The notes under the pieces were generated by a model. It was not told where the DNA came from. It made no database searches and worked only from the letters and a program-made list of their open reading frames with translations. Positions 28,499 through 36,930 of a stretch of DNA of 64,000 bases are shown piece after piece. Within the stretch, counting starts at the first letter, position 1, and each line of letters opens with the position of its first letter. Position numbers and translations under genes: made by a program. The DNA comes from Dokdonella sp041395345 (lineage in GTDB: Bacteria; Pseudomonadota; Gammaproteobacteria; Xanthomonadales; Rhodanobacteraceae): NCBI RefSeq assembly GCF_041395345.1, contig NZ_JAWLAR010000012.1, forward strand, positions 62,001-126,000, given 5' to 3'.

Positions 28499-28851
28499 TC
28501 CCATTCGAGGGCACCCTTCTTCCAGACATAGACGAAGCCGAGCACGAGCAAGCCGATGAACATGCCCATTTCGGCCAGGCCAAACACACCGAGTTCGTCG
28601 AACACGATGGCCCATGGAATCACGAATGCGATTTCCAGATCAAAAATGATGAACAGGATGGCGATGAGGTAGTAGCGCACGTCGAACTTCATGCGCGCGT
28701 CCTCGAACGCTTCGAAGCCGCACTCATACGGCGCGAACTTCTCCGCAGTGGGCTTTTTCGGCCCGAGCAGATTGCCGAGAATCAGCAATGCAATGCCGAT
28801 TCCAGTGGCCACCACGAGAAACAGCAGGACCGGGAAATACTCGACTAGCAC
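28495..28851 (-). CDS. nuoA: NADH-quinone oxidoreductase subunit A
   Basis: This complex I membrane subunit has three helices. I choose GTG at 28851, which has GGAGG five bases upstream and gives LVEYFPVLLFLVVATG as N-terminus and 118 aa, the usual length. The conserved loop YECGFEAFEDARMKFDVRYY includes the Cys and the DxR motif. It is the first gene of the nuo operon, 70 bases after tRNA-Leu. Confidence 0.96.
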
Positions 28852-28921
28852 ATGCACCTCCGCGCCGTTTGACGCATCAGCGGTTGCCACAGTGTGCGGC
28901 AACGACGGTTGTCTATGATGT

Positions 28922-29006
28922 TGGTGCCCAAGGGGGGACTCGAACCCCCACAGCTCTCGCCGCTACCACCTCAAGGTAGTGCGTCTACCAATTCCGCCAC
29001 CTGGGC
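28922..29006 (-). tRNA. tRNA-Leu (GAG)
   Basis: This is an 85-nt class II tRNA with a long variable arm and an encoded CCA (28922-28924). The anticodon loop TTGAGGT gives anticodon GAG, reading CUC/CUU. The 5' end GCCCAGG pairs with CTTGGGC. It lies seven bases after the secG stop and upstream of nuoA, as in other Lysobacterales, so it is probably cut from a longer transcript. Confidence 0.95.
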
Positions 29007-29013
29007 AACGCCA

Positions 29014-29469
29014 TCAATCTCCGTCCTTCCCCGCTGTATCCGGCTGCGGTTCCGCAGGCGCGACGGCTGCAGGGGCCGGCGTGTCCGTGGATAGTGCAGG
29101 CGCCGGCGCTGGCACGTCCGTCGAACCCGGACTTGCCTGGACGGCTGCCGGCACATCGCCGGTGGCCGGCTCACTGCTTTCCGGAGCCACGCCTGCCATC
29201 ACGCCAAGATCATCCGTACTGCCCTCAACGAGAGCGGGACGGCTGTGATACATGCCCATGCCGAGGCTGAGCAGGAAGAACAAACCGGCCAGAACTGCCG
29301 TGCTGCGCGAAAGGAAATTCGCTGAACCGCGCGCACCGAAGACAGTCGAGGAAGCGCCACCGCCGAATCCGGAGCCTGCATCGGCACCGGCGCCGCGCTG
29401 CATGAGGATCAGCGCGATCATCGCAACGGCAATCAGCACATAGAAAACTTGGGCAATGATCGAAAGCAT
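29014..29469 (-). CDS. secG: Preprotein translocase subunit SecG
   Basis: This is a small accessory subunit of the SecYEG channel. From ATG at 29469 (MLSIIAQVFYVLIAVAMIAL) it has two membrane segments separated by the conserved loop LMQRGAGADAGSGFGGGASS, with TVFGARGSANFLSRSTA after it. It is 151 aa, about 40 longer than E. coli SecG, because of an Ala/Pro-rich C-terminal tail. It follows tpiA by five bases. Confidence 0.96.
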   Translation of the reverse strand: MLSIIAQVFYVLIAVAMIALILMQRGAGADAGSGFGGGASSTVFGARGSANFLSRSTAVLAGLFFLLSLGMGMYHSRPALVEGSTDDLGVMAGVAPESSEPATGDVPAAVQASPGSTDVPAPAPALSTDTPAPAAVAPAEPQPDTAGKDGD

Positions 29470-29474
29470 CTGAA

Positions 29475-30242
29475 TCAGGAATCCTGGTTTGCGGCAGACG
29501 CTGCCGCCGCGCAAATAGCAATAAAATCGGCCGCCACCAACGAAGCGCCGCCAATCAGCCCGCCGTCAATATCGGGTTCGGCAAACAGTTCGGCAGCATT
29601 GGCGGCCTTTACGCTGCCTCCGTAAAGGAGCCGCAGCGAGCTCGCTATTCTAGCATCCTGCCCCGCAAATTTGTCACGCATGAACGCATGAACCTGCTGG
29701 GCCTGTGCCGGCGAGGCCGTCTTTCCGGTGCCGATCGCCCAGACCGGCTCATAGGCCACTACCGCCCCTGCGAATGCGGATAGTCCGGCCAGATCGAGCA
29801 CGGCATCCAGCTGCGCCGCCACGATAGCCTCGGTTTCGCCGGCCTCCCGGTGCTCCAGCAGTTCCCCCACACAGAGGATCGGAACCAGCCCGGCAGCCTG
29901 GGCTGCGACAAACTTTCGCGCCACAACCTCGTTGGTCTCGGCATGGTACTGGCGCCGCTCGGAATGCCCGACCAGCACATAGGTGCAGCCGACATCGCGC
30001 AGCATTGCGCCCGCCACTTCGCCGGTGTAGGCGCCCTGAGCATGTTCACTGAGGTCCTGGGCGCCAAAAGCCAGGCCATCTCCGGCATGGGCTGCGACCA
30101 GCTCGGCCAGATAGGGGAACGGAGGAATCACGGCAACATCAGCGTCTTTCGGCACGGATTGGGCCACGGCAGCGACCAGCTCGGTCGAATCGGCACGAGC
30201 ACCATGCATCTTCCAGTTTCCAGCGACGAGTTTGCGGCGCAT
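29475..30242 (-). CDS. tpiA: Triosephosphate isomerase
   Basis: TpiA interconverts glyceraldehyde-3-phosphate and dihydroxyacetone phosphate. From ATG at 30242 (MRRKLVAGNWKMHG) it is 255 aa. Catalytic residues are in place: Lys in GNWKMHG, His in VLVGHSERRQYH, Glu in AYEPVWAIGTGKT. Phosphate-binding loops are LYGGSVKAANA and GLIGGASL. The upstream open frame has no protein character and is rejected. The secG gene follows in the same transcript. Confidence 0.98.
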   Translation of the reverse strand: MRRKLVAGNWKMHGARADSTELVAAVAQSVPKDADVAVIPPFPYLAELVAAHAGDGLAFGAQDLSEHAQGAYTGEVAGAMLRDVGCTYVLVGHSERRQYHAETNEVVARKFVAAQAAGLVPILCVGELLEHREAGETEAIVAAQLDAVLDLAGLSAFAGAVVAYEPVWAIGTGKTASPAQAQQVHAFMRDKFAGQDARIASSLRLLYGGSVKAANAAELFAEPDIDGGLIGGASLVAADFIAICAAAASAANQDS

Positions 30243-30272
30243 GTCTGGGCCTTGCCTGCCTGAGGGTCGCGA

Positions 30273-30301
30273 AGGATAGCCGCGGCTTGGCCTGCCGGCA
30301 A
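30273..30301 (-). promoter_or_regulatory. Likely promoter of tpiA-secG
   Basis: On the minus strand TTGCCG (30301-30296), 17 bases, then TATCCT (30278-30273), about 30 bases before the tpiA start. The match is moderate. Confidence 0.45.
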
Positions 30302-30605
30302 ATATTCGAGCGCGAGCGGTTGGAGCGTGGCGCAATCGAGCCTGGGACACCGCCGCAGGTTGGCAGTGAGCGTAGCGAACCCCAACGGTTGGGAAAGTTG
30401 CCCCTTCCCTGAAGCCAGATTCATCGAGGAACCTGGACATCGTGAGCGAACGGGATCCCTTTCTCGGGGCGTTCCCTCAGCCCCACCCGAGTAAAGCGCG
30501 TCAACACCCTCGCTGGCAACGCGCTCTTTGCTTTCGGTTCGCCTACTCCCCACTCCCGCTCTACTGAGGCTACCCTTGCAATCCGTATTCATCAGGCGGC
30601 AGGAC
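30302..30605. other. Gene-free stretch between tpiA and the SDR gene
   Basis: About 300 bases separate these divergent genes. They contain an imperfect hairpin (AAAGCGCGT at about 30494 with ACGCGCTCTT at about 30519) and a short heptad-like half element (TACTCCCCACTCCCG, about 30544-30558) before the SDR start. No further gene is seen. Confidence 0.45.
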
Positions 30606-31418
30606 ATGAACCCAGGCAAGGGCTACGCCCTCATAACAGGTGCCTCGGCCGGCATTGGCGCGGCTTTTGCCCGTGAGTTGGCCGCTCGCGGCCACCCTCT
30701 CGTGCTGACCGCCCGTCGCGCAGATCGGATGCAGGCGCTGGCGCATGAGCTGGAAGCGGCGAACGGCATCAAGGTCAAGGTCATCGCCTGCGATCTTGCC
30801 GATCCCGCTTCCCCACGCGACCTCTGCGAACAGATCGACCGGCAGGGACTTGCCATCGACATGCTGGTCAACAATGCCGGCTACGGCGTCACCGGCTACT
30901 TCCTGAGCCAGCCCTGGAAGACCCAGGCCGACTTCATCCAGGTCTTGATGACCGCACCGACCGAACTCTGCCACAGGCTGATGCCGGCCATGCTTGAGCG
31001 TGGGCACGGTCGAATCATCAATGTCGCCTCGCTTGCCGGACATATTCCCGGGTCCGCAGGCCAGACACTATACGCCGCGGCCAAATCCTACCTGATCAAG
31101 TTCTCCCAATCGCTGAGCCTCGAATACGGCCACAAGGGAATCCATACCTGCGCCCTGTGCCCGGGCTTCACCTATTCGGAATTCCACGACGTGACCGGAT
31201 CGCGCGCAATGATGTCGAAGCTGCCGGGCTGGATGTGGATGGATGCCGAATCCGTGGTTCGCCAGGGGCTCTATGCCGTCGAGCGCGGCGAGGCGGTCTA
31301 TATCAACGGCCGCATCAACCGGATGATCAAGTCCGTGGCCAAGCTTCTGCCGGATCGCATGGTTCTGCGAATGATGGCTCGGCAATCCAGAAAGTTCAGG
31401 AAGTCATCGCCCGATTGA
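30606..31418 (+). CDS. Short-chain dehydrogenase/reductase (SDR)
   Basis: This is an NAD(P)-dependent oxidoreductase with a classical SDR Rossmann fold, 270 aa, from ATG at 30606 (AGGAC close upstream). The cofactor motif is TGASAGIGAAFA, the structural motif NNAGYGVTG, and the catalytic Ser (NVASLAGHIPG) and YAAAK are intact. A basic ARRADR after strand 2 suggests NADP preference. The C-terminus (INRMIKSVAKLLPDRMVLRM) is amphipathic and may contact membranes. The substrate is unknown. It is a single gene running opposite to tpiA. Confidence 0.9.
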   Translation: MNPGKGYALITGASAGIGAAFARELAARGHPLVLTARRADRMQALAHELEAANGIKVKVIACDLADPASPRDLCEQIDRQGLAIDMLVNNAGYGVTGYFLSQPWKTQADFIQVLMTAPTELCHRLMPAMLERGHGRIINVASLAGHIPGSAGQTLYAAAKSYLIKFSQSLSLEYGHKGIHTCALCPGFTYSEFHDVTGSRAMMSKLPGWMWMDAESVVRQGLYAVERGEAVYINGRINRMIKSVAKLLPDRMVLRMMARQSRKFRKSSPD

Positions 31419-31443
31419 TATTTGAATGCGTGCCCGATTTTTC

Positions 31444-31520
31444 GCAGGAGCAGGCTTCAGCCACGATGCTCTTCTGGAGAGATGCAAACAGGAGCATCGC
31501 GGCTGAAGCCCGCTCCTACT
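31444..31520. repeat. REP-like paired palindromic repeat
   Basis: Two arms of the same roughly 28-base unit lie in inverted orientation (GGAGCAGGCTTCAGCCACG at about 31447-31465 and CGCGGCTGAAGCCCGCTCC at 31498-31516). They lie between the convergent SDR and thioredoxin-like genes. Relatives of the unit occur at about 52.8 and 56.1 kb. Confidence 0.75.
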
Positions 31521-31552
31521 CGAAAAGAACAGAACAGCGTTGCCCCAGGTAC

Positions 31553-32053
31553 TTATTCTTCAAGCAGCTCGTTGATCTCATCGACGATGCGCGGAAGCAT
31601 TTCATCGGAATAACCGATGTGGGTGAAGGCAACCTTGCCCTGCTTGTCGATCATCAGCATGTGCGGCAATCCGCTCACGCCATAGGCAGCGGAAACATCG
31701 GGATTGCCGCGGTCCACCGTCATGGTCAACTGGAAGTCCTTCATCTTGCGCCGCATCGCGCGGTACTTGTCCTGATCGGTGTCGGTATTGATGGCGACCA
31801 CGGCTACACGATCCGGTCCCAGTTTTCGCTGGACGTTTTCGAGTACCGGCAATTCCTTGAGGCAATAGCCGCACCAGGTCGCCCAGAAGGTCAGCACGAC
31901 GACCTTGCCGCGATAGTCGCTGATCTTTACTTCGCGCTTGTCCTTGTCAACACCCAGCGAATCGGGAGGAACATCACCCCACTCCAGCCTTGCCTCCGCA
32001 GTACCCGAGAACGCAAACATGATTATCAGAAACAAGGCAGGTAGCAGGCGCAT
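31553..32053 (-). CDS. TlpA-like thioredoxin-fold protein, exported
   Basis: This is a periplasmic thiol-disulfide oxidoreductase of the TlpA/ResA type. From ATG at 32053 (GGAG upstream) it is 166 aa with a signal peptide, MRLLPALFLIIMFAFSGTAEA. The active site is WATWCGYCLKELP (CGYC). Later motifs are VVAINTDTD and the cis-Pro in GVSGLPHMLMI, with HIGY after it. Such proteins commonly reduce apo-cytochrome c or act on specific exported thiols; no cytochrome maturation gene is nearby. The partner is unknown. Confidence 0.88.
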   Translation of the reverse strand: MRLLPALFLIIMFAFSGTAEARLEWGDVPPDSLGVDKDKREVKISDYRGKVVVLTFWATWCGYCLKELPVLENVQRKLGPDRVAVVAINTDTDQDKYRAMRRKMKDFQLTMTVDRGNPDVSAAYGVSGLPHMLMIDKQGKVAFTHIGYSDEMLPRIVDEINELLEE

Positions 32054-32153
32054 AAGCGAACACTCCATTGAAGGCAGGATTCGGGCAGCAGATCTGCTGC
32101 CAATCCATCAAGCATCGTTTCCCTAATGCGCCACTCTATCCGCGAAGTCGGCT

Positions 32154-35036
32154 TCAGTGTGAACCGCTACTGTCGAACCCGTCATGGAACAAGCTTTGCG
32201 ACGTGCGGACCAGCACCGCGTTATCGGTGCTGTCGATTTCGAGCAGTCCTGTTGGCCCCTGCACGACAGCGCCCAGGGCCGGTTCGGGGTCGTCGCCATC
32301 CAGCACCTGCACTTCGCCCTGGATTTCGATGCCCGCGCCGGGTAAGAGGTTGAAGGTTGCCGTGAGGTCACCATCCCGCATATCAATTGCACAGCTGTCC
32401 TCGCCACCAGTCGAGCAAGACAGGTCTGTCACCGCACCACCCCAGGGCAGGGAGACATTCAACTGCAGGCCATCGATTGCGACGTCGCCCTCGTAGGCCA
32501 CGTTGACGACGAATGGCAGTCTTTCTCCGCTCATGTACGACCCGCCTGGGACACTCGCGGAAATCGAGACATTGCCCTGAGCATGAATTGAAACATCGAA
32601 CAGGCCTGCCCCTCCGGTCAGTACCGCAGGCATGTCACGGATCTCGGTACCTGCAAGGATTCGACCGTTTTCGGGCGGCCCCAGCCATCGGTACGGCGAC
32701 GCATACTGCCCCTGAATATTTCGCGGGATGATGCCGAGGGCTTGCCGACCAACGAACTGGCCCGTGTCGAGATCGAAGCGGGTCAGCCAGCGCGGAGTAA
32801 ACTGAACTCCGGAACTGAATTCCCTCAAACGCATCCAGATTCCGCCTTGCGGCGTGATCCCTACATTGTCGATGCGCAGACTGGAGTCGGTTCCAGAACC
32901 CGGAAACCAGCGTTCGTAGGTTCCGCTGCCGTCGGTATGCAGCAAGGCTACCATCGACGTTGTGATGGTCAAATCGCCTGCATAGTAGGAAACCTGCAGC
33001 AGATTTCCATCCGGCAATGCATGGGTCGTCGGGTTTGAGCATCGACTCGGCTGACACGACAGTGCAGGCGCCGGCCCGGACCAGAGAATGATGCCGGTTT
33101 CTCCTTCAATCTTGCCCCAGCGCCTGAATCCGTTGACCAGGATGTCGCCGTCGTCGGTCGCATGCAGCCAGAAGATGCTGTCGAAACTGCTCAGATCCGC
33201 GCTCCATTTCACAGCACCCGAGTCGCCGTCCAGCCGCAGCAGTTGGAAACCTTCGGACAGAATCACGTCATCGCCAAGCAGTTCGAATTCGGGTATTTGA
33301 AGATAGGGCGGCTCCATCTGCGTAACCAGTTCGTAGCCGCGAGTCCACAGCAACGAACCATCCAGTGCGGCAAGTTTCCTCAACTGATAGCGCGCGCAGA
33401 TATCTGGAAACACGCACTCCACATAGGTCGCCAACGAGACCAGCACGTTGCGATCGGCATCGATGCGCGGATTCGACAAGCTCGTGCTTGTCCAGACCTC
33501 GCCGTCTTCACCGACCCCGCTGCGCCAATGAGGCGCGCCCGTCATGCTGTCCCAGGTTGATACAGCGATGGCCTGGCCCGAATCGGATCGCTGCGCAAGT
33601 ACGGCCGCAACAAGTCCGCTGGATGCAGACAGGATCGCGCCCGGCGGAAAAGTGGTGTCGGCATCTGACGGATCGATCAGCGGCTCTGACCGAGTCCAGC
33701 TTTCCACGCCTGTGCCCGCATCAACGCTGCGCAGCCGAAAGCGTGTGAGGACAGGATCCTGCTCGGCATGGATGGAATAGAGGCTCTCACCATCCACTGC
33801 GAATTCTGGCCAGACGCCCTGAGTCGTCGCCTGCACGCCGACCTGTTCGACAGCTTGCCCCGTATCGAAATCCATCCACTGCACCAGCGGCGCGGGTTGC
33901 GAGGGCAAGGACTCGACCCTCGCAACAGCGAGGAAACGGCCCTGGTCGAGTCCGCCAAAACCCAGCCATTGATCCACGCCGTGTCCCATTGCATCGCTTG
34001 CGGGCAGCTCGCTGATCCAGACTATCGTGCCGTCGGTCGCATGGATTCGCGCCAGTCCTGCCCGGGATTCAATCAGCACGGAATCGCCAACGACTTCGGC
34101 ATGACCGGACAAGGCGATGGGCGTATTCCACTCGACTTCACCGCTATCTGGCGAATAGCCGATCACGGTTCCGGCAGCCACGGCAACGGGCCGGGGTGGC
34201 GTGGTCTGCACGAGAAAGTATTCTGCATTCTGCTCAAGTGATTGCCATAGCGCCGCGCCGCTCTGAGCATCCAGTGCCTGCAAACGGGAAGGTGTAGCAA
34301 CATATACGCGTCCCGCATCGACACCGAGCAGGCGACCATCCGGGTCCGGCAAGTCGATCTGCCACAGCGGCAGGCCTTGCGGGTCAAGCTTCAGGATCCA
34401 CGAACTGTCTGTTCCGGAATAGGCATCCACCTGCACGCTGGCGTAGAGGTTCGCATCCGCCGCAAGCGTGAATCCGCTCATCAGGCAGCGCGCGTTCGGG
34501 AACGACAGGCGCCTTTGCCAGTTGACCCTCCCGCTGCCTTGCTGCAGCGATGTGATGCCCTCGCAACTGGCAGTAAGCAGACTAGACCCGGCAGCATTGC
34601 GGAACCACTGCGCCGGCACGCGACGGGTCCAGACCAGACTGCCATCGGCTGCGATCCGGCTCACCGCTTCGAATCGTTCGCCGGCAACGAAGGCACCACC
34701 CTGGGATTCCGCGGCCACGGGCGCTGCGGCGTATCCCTCAGACAAGCCAACGATGGCAGACCAGCGTATCCCTGCATGCGCGGATATTCGGATAACCTGG
34801 CCGCTGTAGCCTGCATAAGACATGCTGGAGATGAGAACATCGCCGTCCTCGGCGAAAGTGAGGGCGTACGGAGCATCCTGCAGCCAGCTTGCATAGGGAG
34901 CACGGGCGAACGTCGGCGGGGATTGAACAGTCCAGTCTGTGCGCCAAACCGCTGGCACAGCGAGTGCCTGTCCTGCGCACATCGCAAGAACCGTGCATGC
35001 GGCGAGCCGAATTCTGCCGGCGGTCTTGAATCCCAT
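32154..35036 (-). CDS. Large secreted PQQ-type beta-propeller protein
   Basis: This 960-aa exported protein starts with a signal peptide (RIRLAACTVLAMCAGQALA). Most of the length (about 40-780) is made of repeated four-strand blades of the PQQ/pyrrolo-quinoline-quinone-like type, for example GDVLISSMSYAGYSG, LDAQSGAALWQS, HATDGTIVWISEL, LAALDGSLLWTRG and LRLDGDSGAVKWS. There is no typical PQQ dehydrogenase active-site set, so a structural or binding role is likely. A C-terminal Ig-like/DUF11-like beta domain (about 825-930) follows, and the protein ends with SLFHDGFDSSGSH. Similar short DGF-E/D tails occur at the C-termini of many secreted Xanthomonadales proteins, from memory. The function is unknown. 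Confidence 0.8.
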   Translation of the reverse strand: MGFKTAGRIRLAACTVLAMCAGQALAVPAVWRTDWTVQSPPTFARAPYASWLQDAPYALTFAEDGDVLISSMSYAGYSGQVIRISAHAGIRWSAIVGLSEGYAAAPVAAESQGGAFVAGERFEAVSRIAADGSLVWTRRVPAQWFRNAAGSSLLTASCEGITSLQQGSGRVNWQRRLSFPNARCLMSGFTLAADANLYASVQVDAYSGTDSSWILKLDPQGLPLWQIDLPDPDGRLLGVDAGRVYVATPSRLQALDAQSGAALWQSLEQNAEYFLVQTTPPRPVAVAAGTVIGYSPDSGEVEWNTPIALSGHAEVVGDSVLIESRAGLARIHATDGTIVWISELPASDAMGHGVDQWLGFGGLDQGRFLAVARVESLPSQPAPLVQWMDFDTGQAVEQVGVQATTQGVWPEFAVDGESLYSIHAEQDPVLTRFRLRSVDAGTGVESWTRSEPLIDPSDADTTFPPGAILSASSGLVAAVLAQRSDSGQAIAVSTWDSMTGAPHWRSGVGEDGEVWTSTSLSNPRIDADRNVLVSLATYVECVFPDICARYQLRKLAALDGSLLWTRGYELVTQMEPPYLQIPEFELLGDDVILSEGFQLLRLDGDSGAVKWSADLSSFDSIFWLHATDDGDILVNGFRRWGKIEGETGIILWSGPAPALSCQPSRCSNPTTHALPDGNLLQVSYYAGDLTITTSMVALLHTDGSGTYERWFPGSGTDSSLRIDNVGITPQGGIWMRLREFSSGVQFTPRWLTRFDLDTGQFVGRQALGIIPRNIQGQYASPYRWLGPPENGRILAGTEIRDMPAVLTGGAGLFDVSIHAQGNVSISASVPGGSYMSGERLPFVVNVAYEGDVAIDGLQLNVSLPWGGAVTDLSCSTGGEDSCAIDMRDGDLTATFNLLPGAGIEIQGEVQVLDGDDPEPALGAVVQGPTGLLEIDSTDNAVLVRTSQSLFHDGFDSSGSH

Positions 35037-35242
35037 GCAGTTTTCCCTGAAACGCTGTTCGTCCTTCGGCTAGATGCTTGCCTCGCTGCCCACTACGGCA
35101 TTTTCAACCGCTTTCCCGGAGGGCTCCACTACCGCATGACGCTGGTCAGCGAGGATTCGTCGCAGATATTCCACTTTTCACAATACGACGATGCTGGAAA
35201 CATTGCAGGTCTTCTCGTGCCCAGACCGACCGGATAAAGCGA

Positions 35243-36913
35243 TCACGGGCACTGGCTTGGCGGACGGAAGCAGGCAAATTCAACGGTTCGCCGACCGGCC
35301 CGCACTGCATCGCCAATGTCGACGAACGCATTGTCCTTCCATTCCAGGAAGAAGCTGCCGGGTCCGAGATCAGGCTCGGCTCCGGGCGGCAGGTTGACGA
35401 AGACGAGGGCGCCGCGGCCCAGGAATATGGGCTGGATCGAGCCATCACCCAATCGCGCAGGTGTGAATGGCGGCTGGCTTGAACGCCCGACCTCGGATGC
35501 GTTGACCAGGTAGTACCACGGTGCGGTCTCGGTCTGTATGTAGCAGTTTTCCACGCGCGAAAGATCAGCACTCAAAGCCTTGACGGCCGGGTCAACGTAG
35601 AAGCCAAACTGGAGATTCCCGGTGCCCAGCAGATGAATCTGGCAGTCGGCGACCGGAAGATCCAGTTTCGCGATGGCATCGACAGCCGCATTGGCCAACT
35701 CGTTCTGGACGATGGTCTGGCTCCGGTAGCTGCGCACGATGTGCTGCGATACCGAGAAAAACGGAATGCAGACCAGCAACACGACCACGGCTGGCAGCCA
35801 CGCGGCGCCGCGCTTCCCGAGATCCGATACGGGTGGGACCAGCACTGCAACGAGAACGATGGCAAATCCCACCGCAGCCATGAAGTAGTAGCGCGCAGCG
35901 AGAACGTCCATGAATGCGTCTGCGCCAAAATCCAGATTCATCAGAACGAGACCGGTGCGCGGCCATTGCACGATCGCGGCAACGGCGATCATGGCCAGTC
36001 CGGCGAGCAACGCGCACACGCGGTGGCTACTCCATCCCGAACGCAGGGACTGCAGCATGAACCCGACCATGCCAGCCAAACCCAGCAGCAACATCAACCC
36101 GGTCGTCCAACCCAGACGGGGGACCAGGCTCGCGTAGCTTGGCAATTTGGTGATCCAGGCGGTCATCCCGTCCCTGAACAAGTCAGCAGCGGACTTGTAG
36201 GCGAACAGCACTTCGGTGCCGCTGGATTCAAGCACGACATGCCGCACCAGCAGCCACAGTGCCACCAGCGCAACCAGCCACAGGCAGACCCACTGATCCT
36301 TCCTGAACCAGGACGCCGAATGGTTCACCGGCCACCACCAGAACACGAACGCGGCGGAGATCAGCGCCACCGTGTTTTCCTTCGCGCACAACGCCACTGC
36401 GAACAGGCCGAGGCTGGCCGCAAGCGCCGAGCGATCACGGCTCAAGCGAAACCGCCAGGCCTGGCCGAGTGCAAGCAGCCCGAAAATGGCCGCAAGCAGT
36501 TCGTAGCGATTGGAGAGCCAGGCGCTGGTCCCGATGGCGACCGGATGCACCGCAAAACCAAGCGCGATGGCGAAGGCCAGTCTCTCCGAACCGCCAATTC
36601 GGGTCAGCAGGCGCCACAGCGCCAGCACGACCACTGCCAGCAGGGCCGCATTGAGCAGATAGTGTGGCAAAGGTTCGGCGCCAAACAGACGTTGACTGAT
36701 CCACCACAGCAACAGGCCCAGGGGTCGATAGTGCAAACCGCCCTCGACATGCTCATGCCAGAACGGCAGCAGCGGATTGTCGAAGAATCTCGGCAAGGCA
36801 AGCAGCGAGTAGTCGTCGAATATGAAGGCTCCGCCGAGCGCGCTGCGCATGGCCAGCAAACCAGCAACTGCCAGCAAGGCCCCCATCAGAAAACGCATGC
36901 GCGGGGAGATCAT
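35243..36913 (-). CDS. Polytopic membrane protein, GT-C glycosyltransferase-like
   Basis: From ATG at 36913 (AGGA seven bases upstream) this is 556 aa with about 11-12 hydrophobic segments. The first periplasmic loop has GGAFIFDDYSLLALPRF, a DD motif at the place where GT-C enzymes (ArnT, PMT family GT39) have their catalytic Asp. A later loop has LSNRYELLAAIFGLLALGQ. The soluble C-terminal domain (about 450-556) ends in a Cys-containing tail. This suggests sugar transfer from a lipid-linked donor to protein or lipid, but the acceptor is unknown. An alternative ATG at 36931 overlaps the stop of the oxygenase gene (TGATG), so the two genes form one transcript. Confidence 0.7.
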   Translation of the reverse strand: MISPRMRFLMGALLAVAGLLAMRSALGGAFIFDDYSLLALPRFFDNPLLPFWHEHVEGGLHYRPLGLLLWWISQRLFGAEPLPHYLLNAALLAVVVLALWRLLTRIGGSERLAFAIALGFAVHPVAIGTSAWLSNRYELLAAIFGLLALGQAWRFRLSRDRSALAASLGLFAVALCAKENTVALISAAFVFWWWPVNHSASWFRKDQWVCLWLVALVALWLLVRHVVLESSGTEVLFAYKSAADLFRDGMTAWITKLPSYASLVPRLGWTTGLMLLLGLAGMVGFMLQSLRSGWSSHRVCALLAGLAMIAVAAIVQWPRTGLVLMNLDFGADAFMDVLAARYYFMAAVGFAIVLVAVLVPPVSDLGKRGAAWLPAVVVLLVCIPFFSVSQHIVRSYRSQTIVQNELANAAVDAIAKLDLPVADCQIHLLGTGNLQFGFYVDPAVKALSADLSRVENCYIQTETAPWYYLVNASEVGRSSQPPFTPARLGDGSIQPIFLGRGALVFVNLPPGAEPDLGPGSFFLEWKDNAFVDIGDAVRAGRRTVEFACFRPPSQCP

Positions 36914-36930
36914 TCCGGCTTCCTGCGGCA

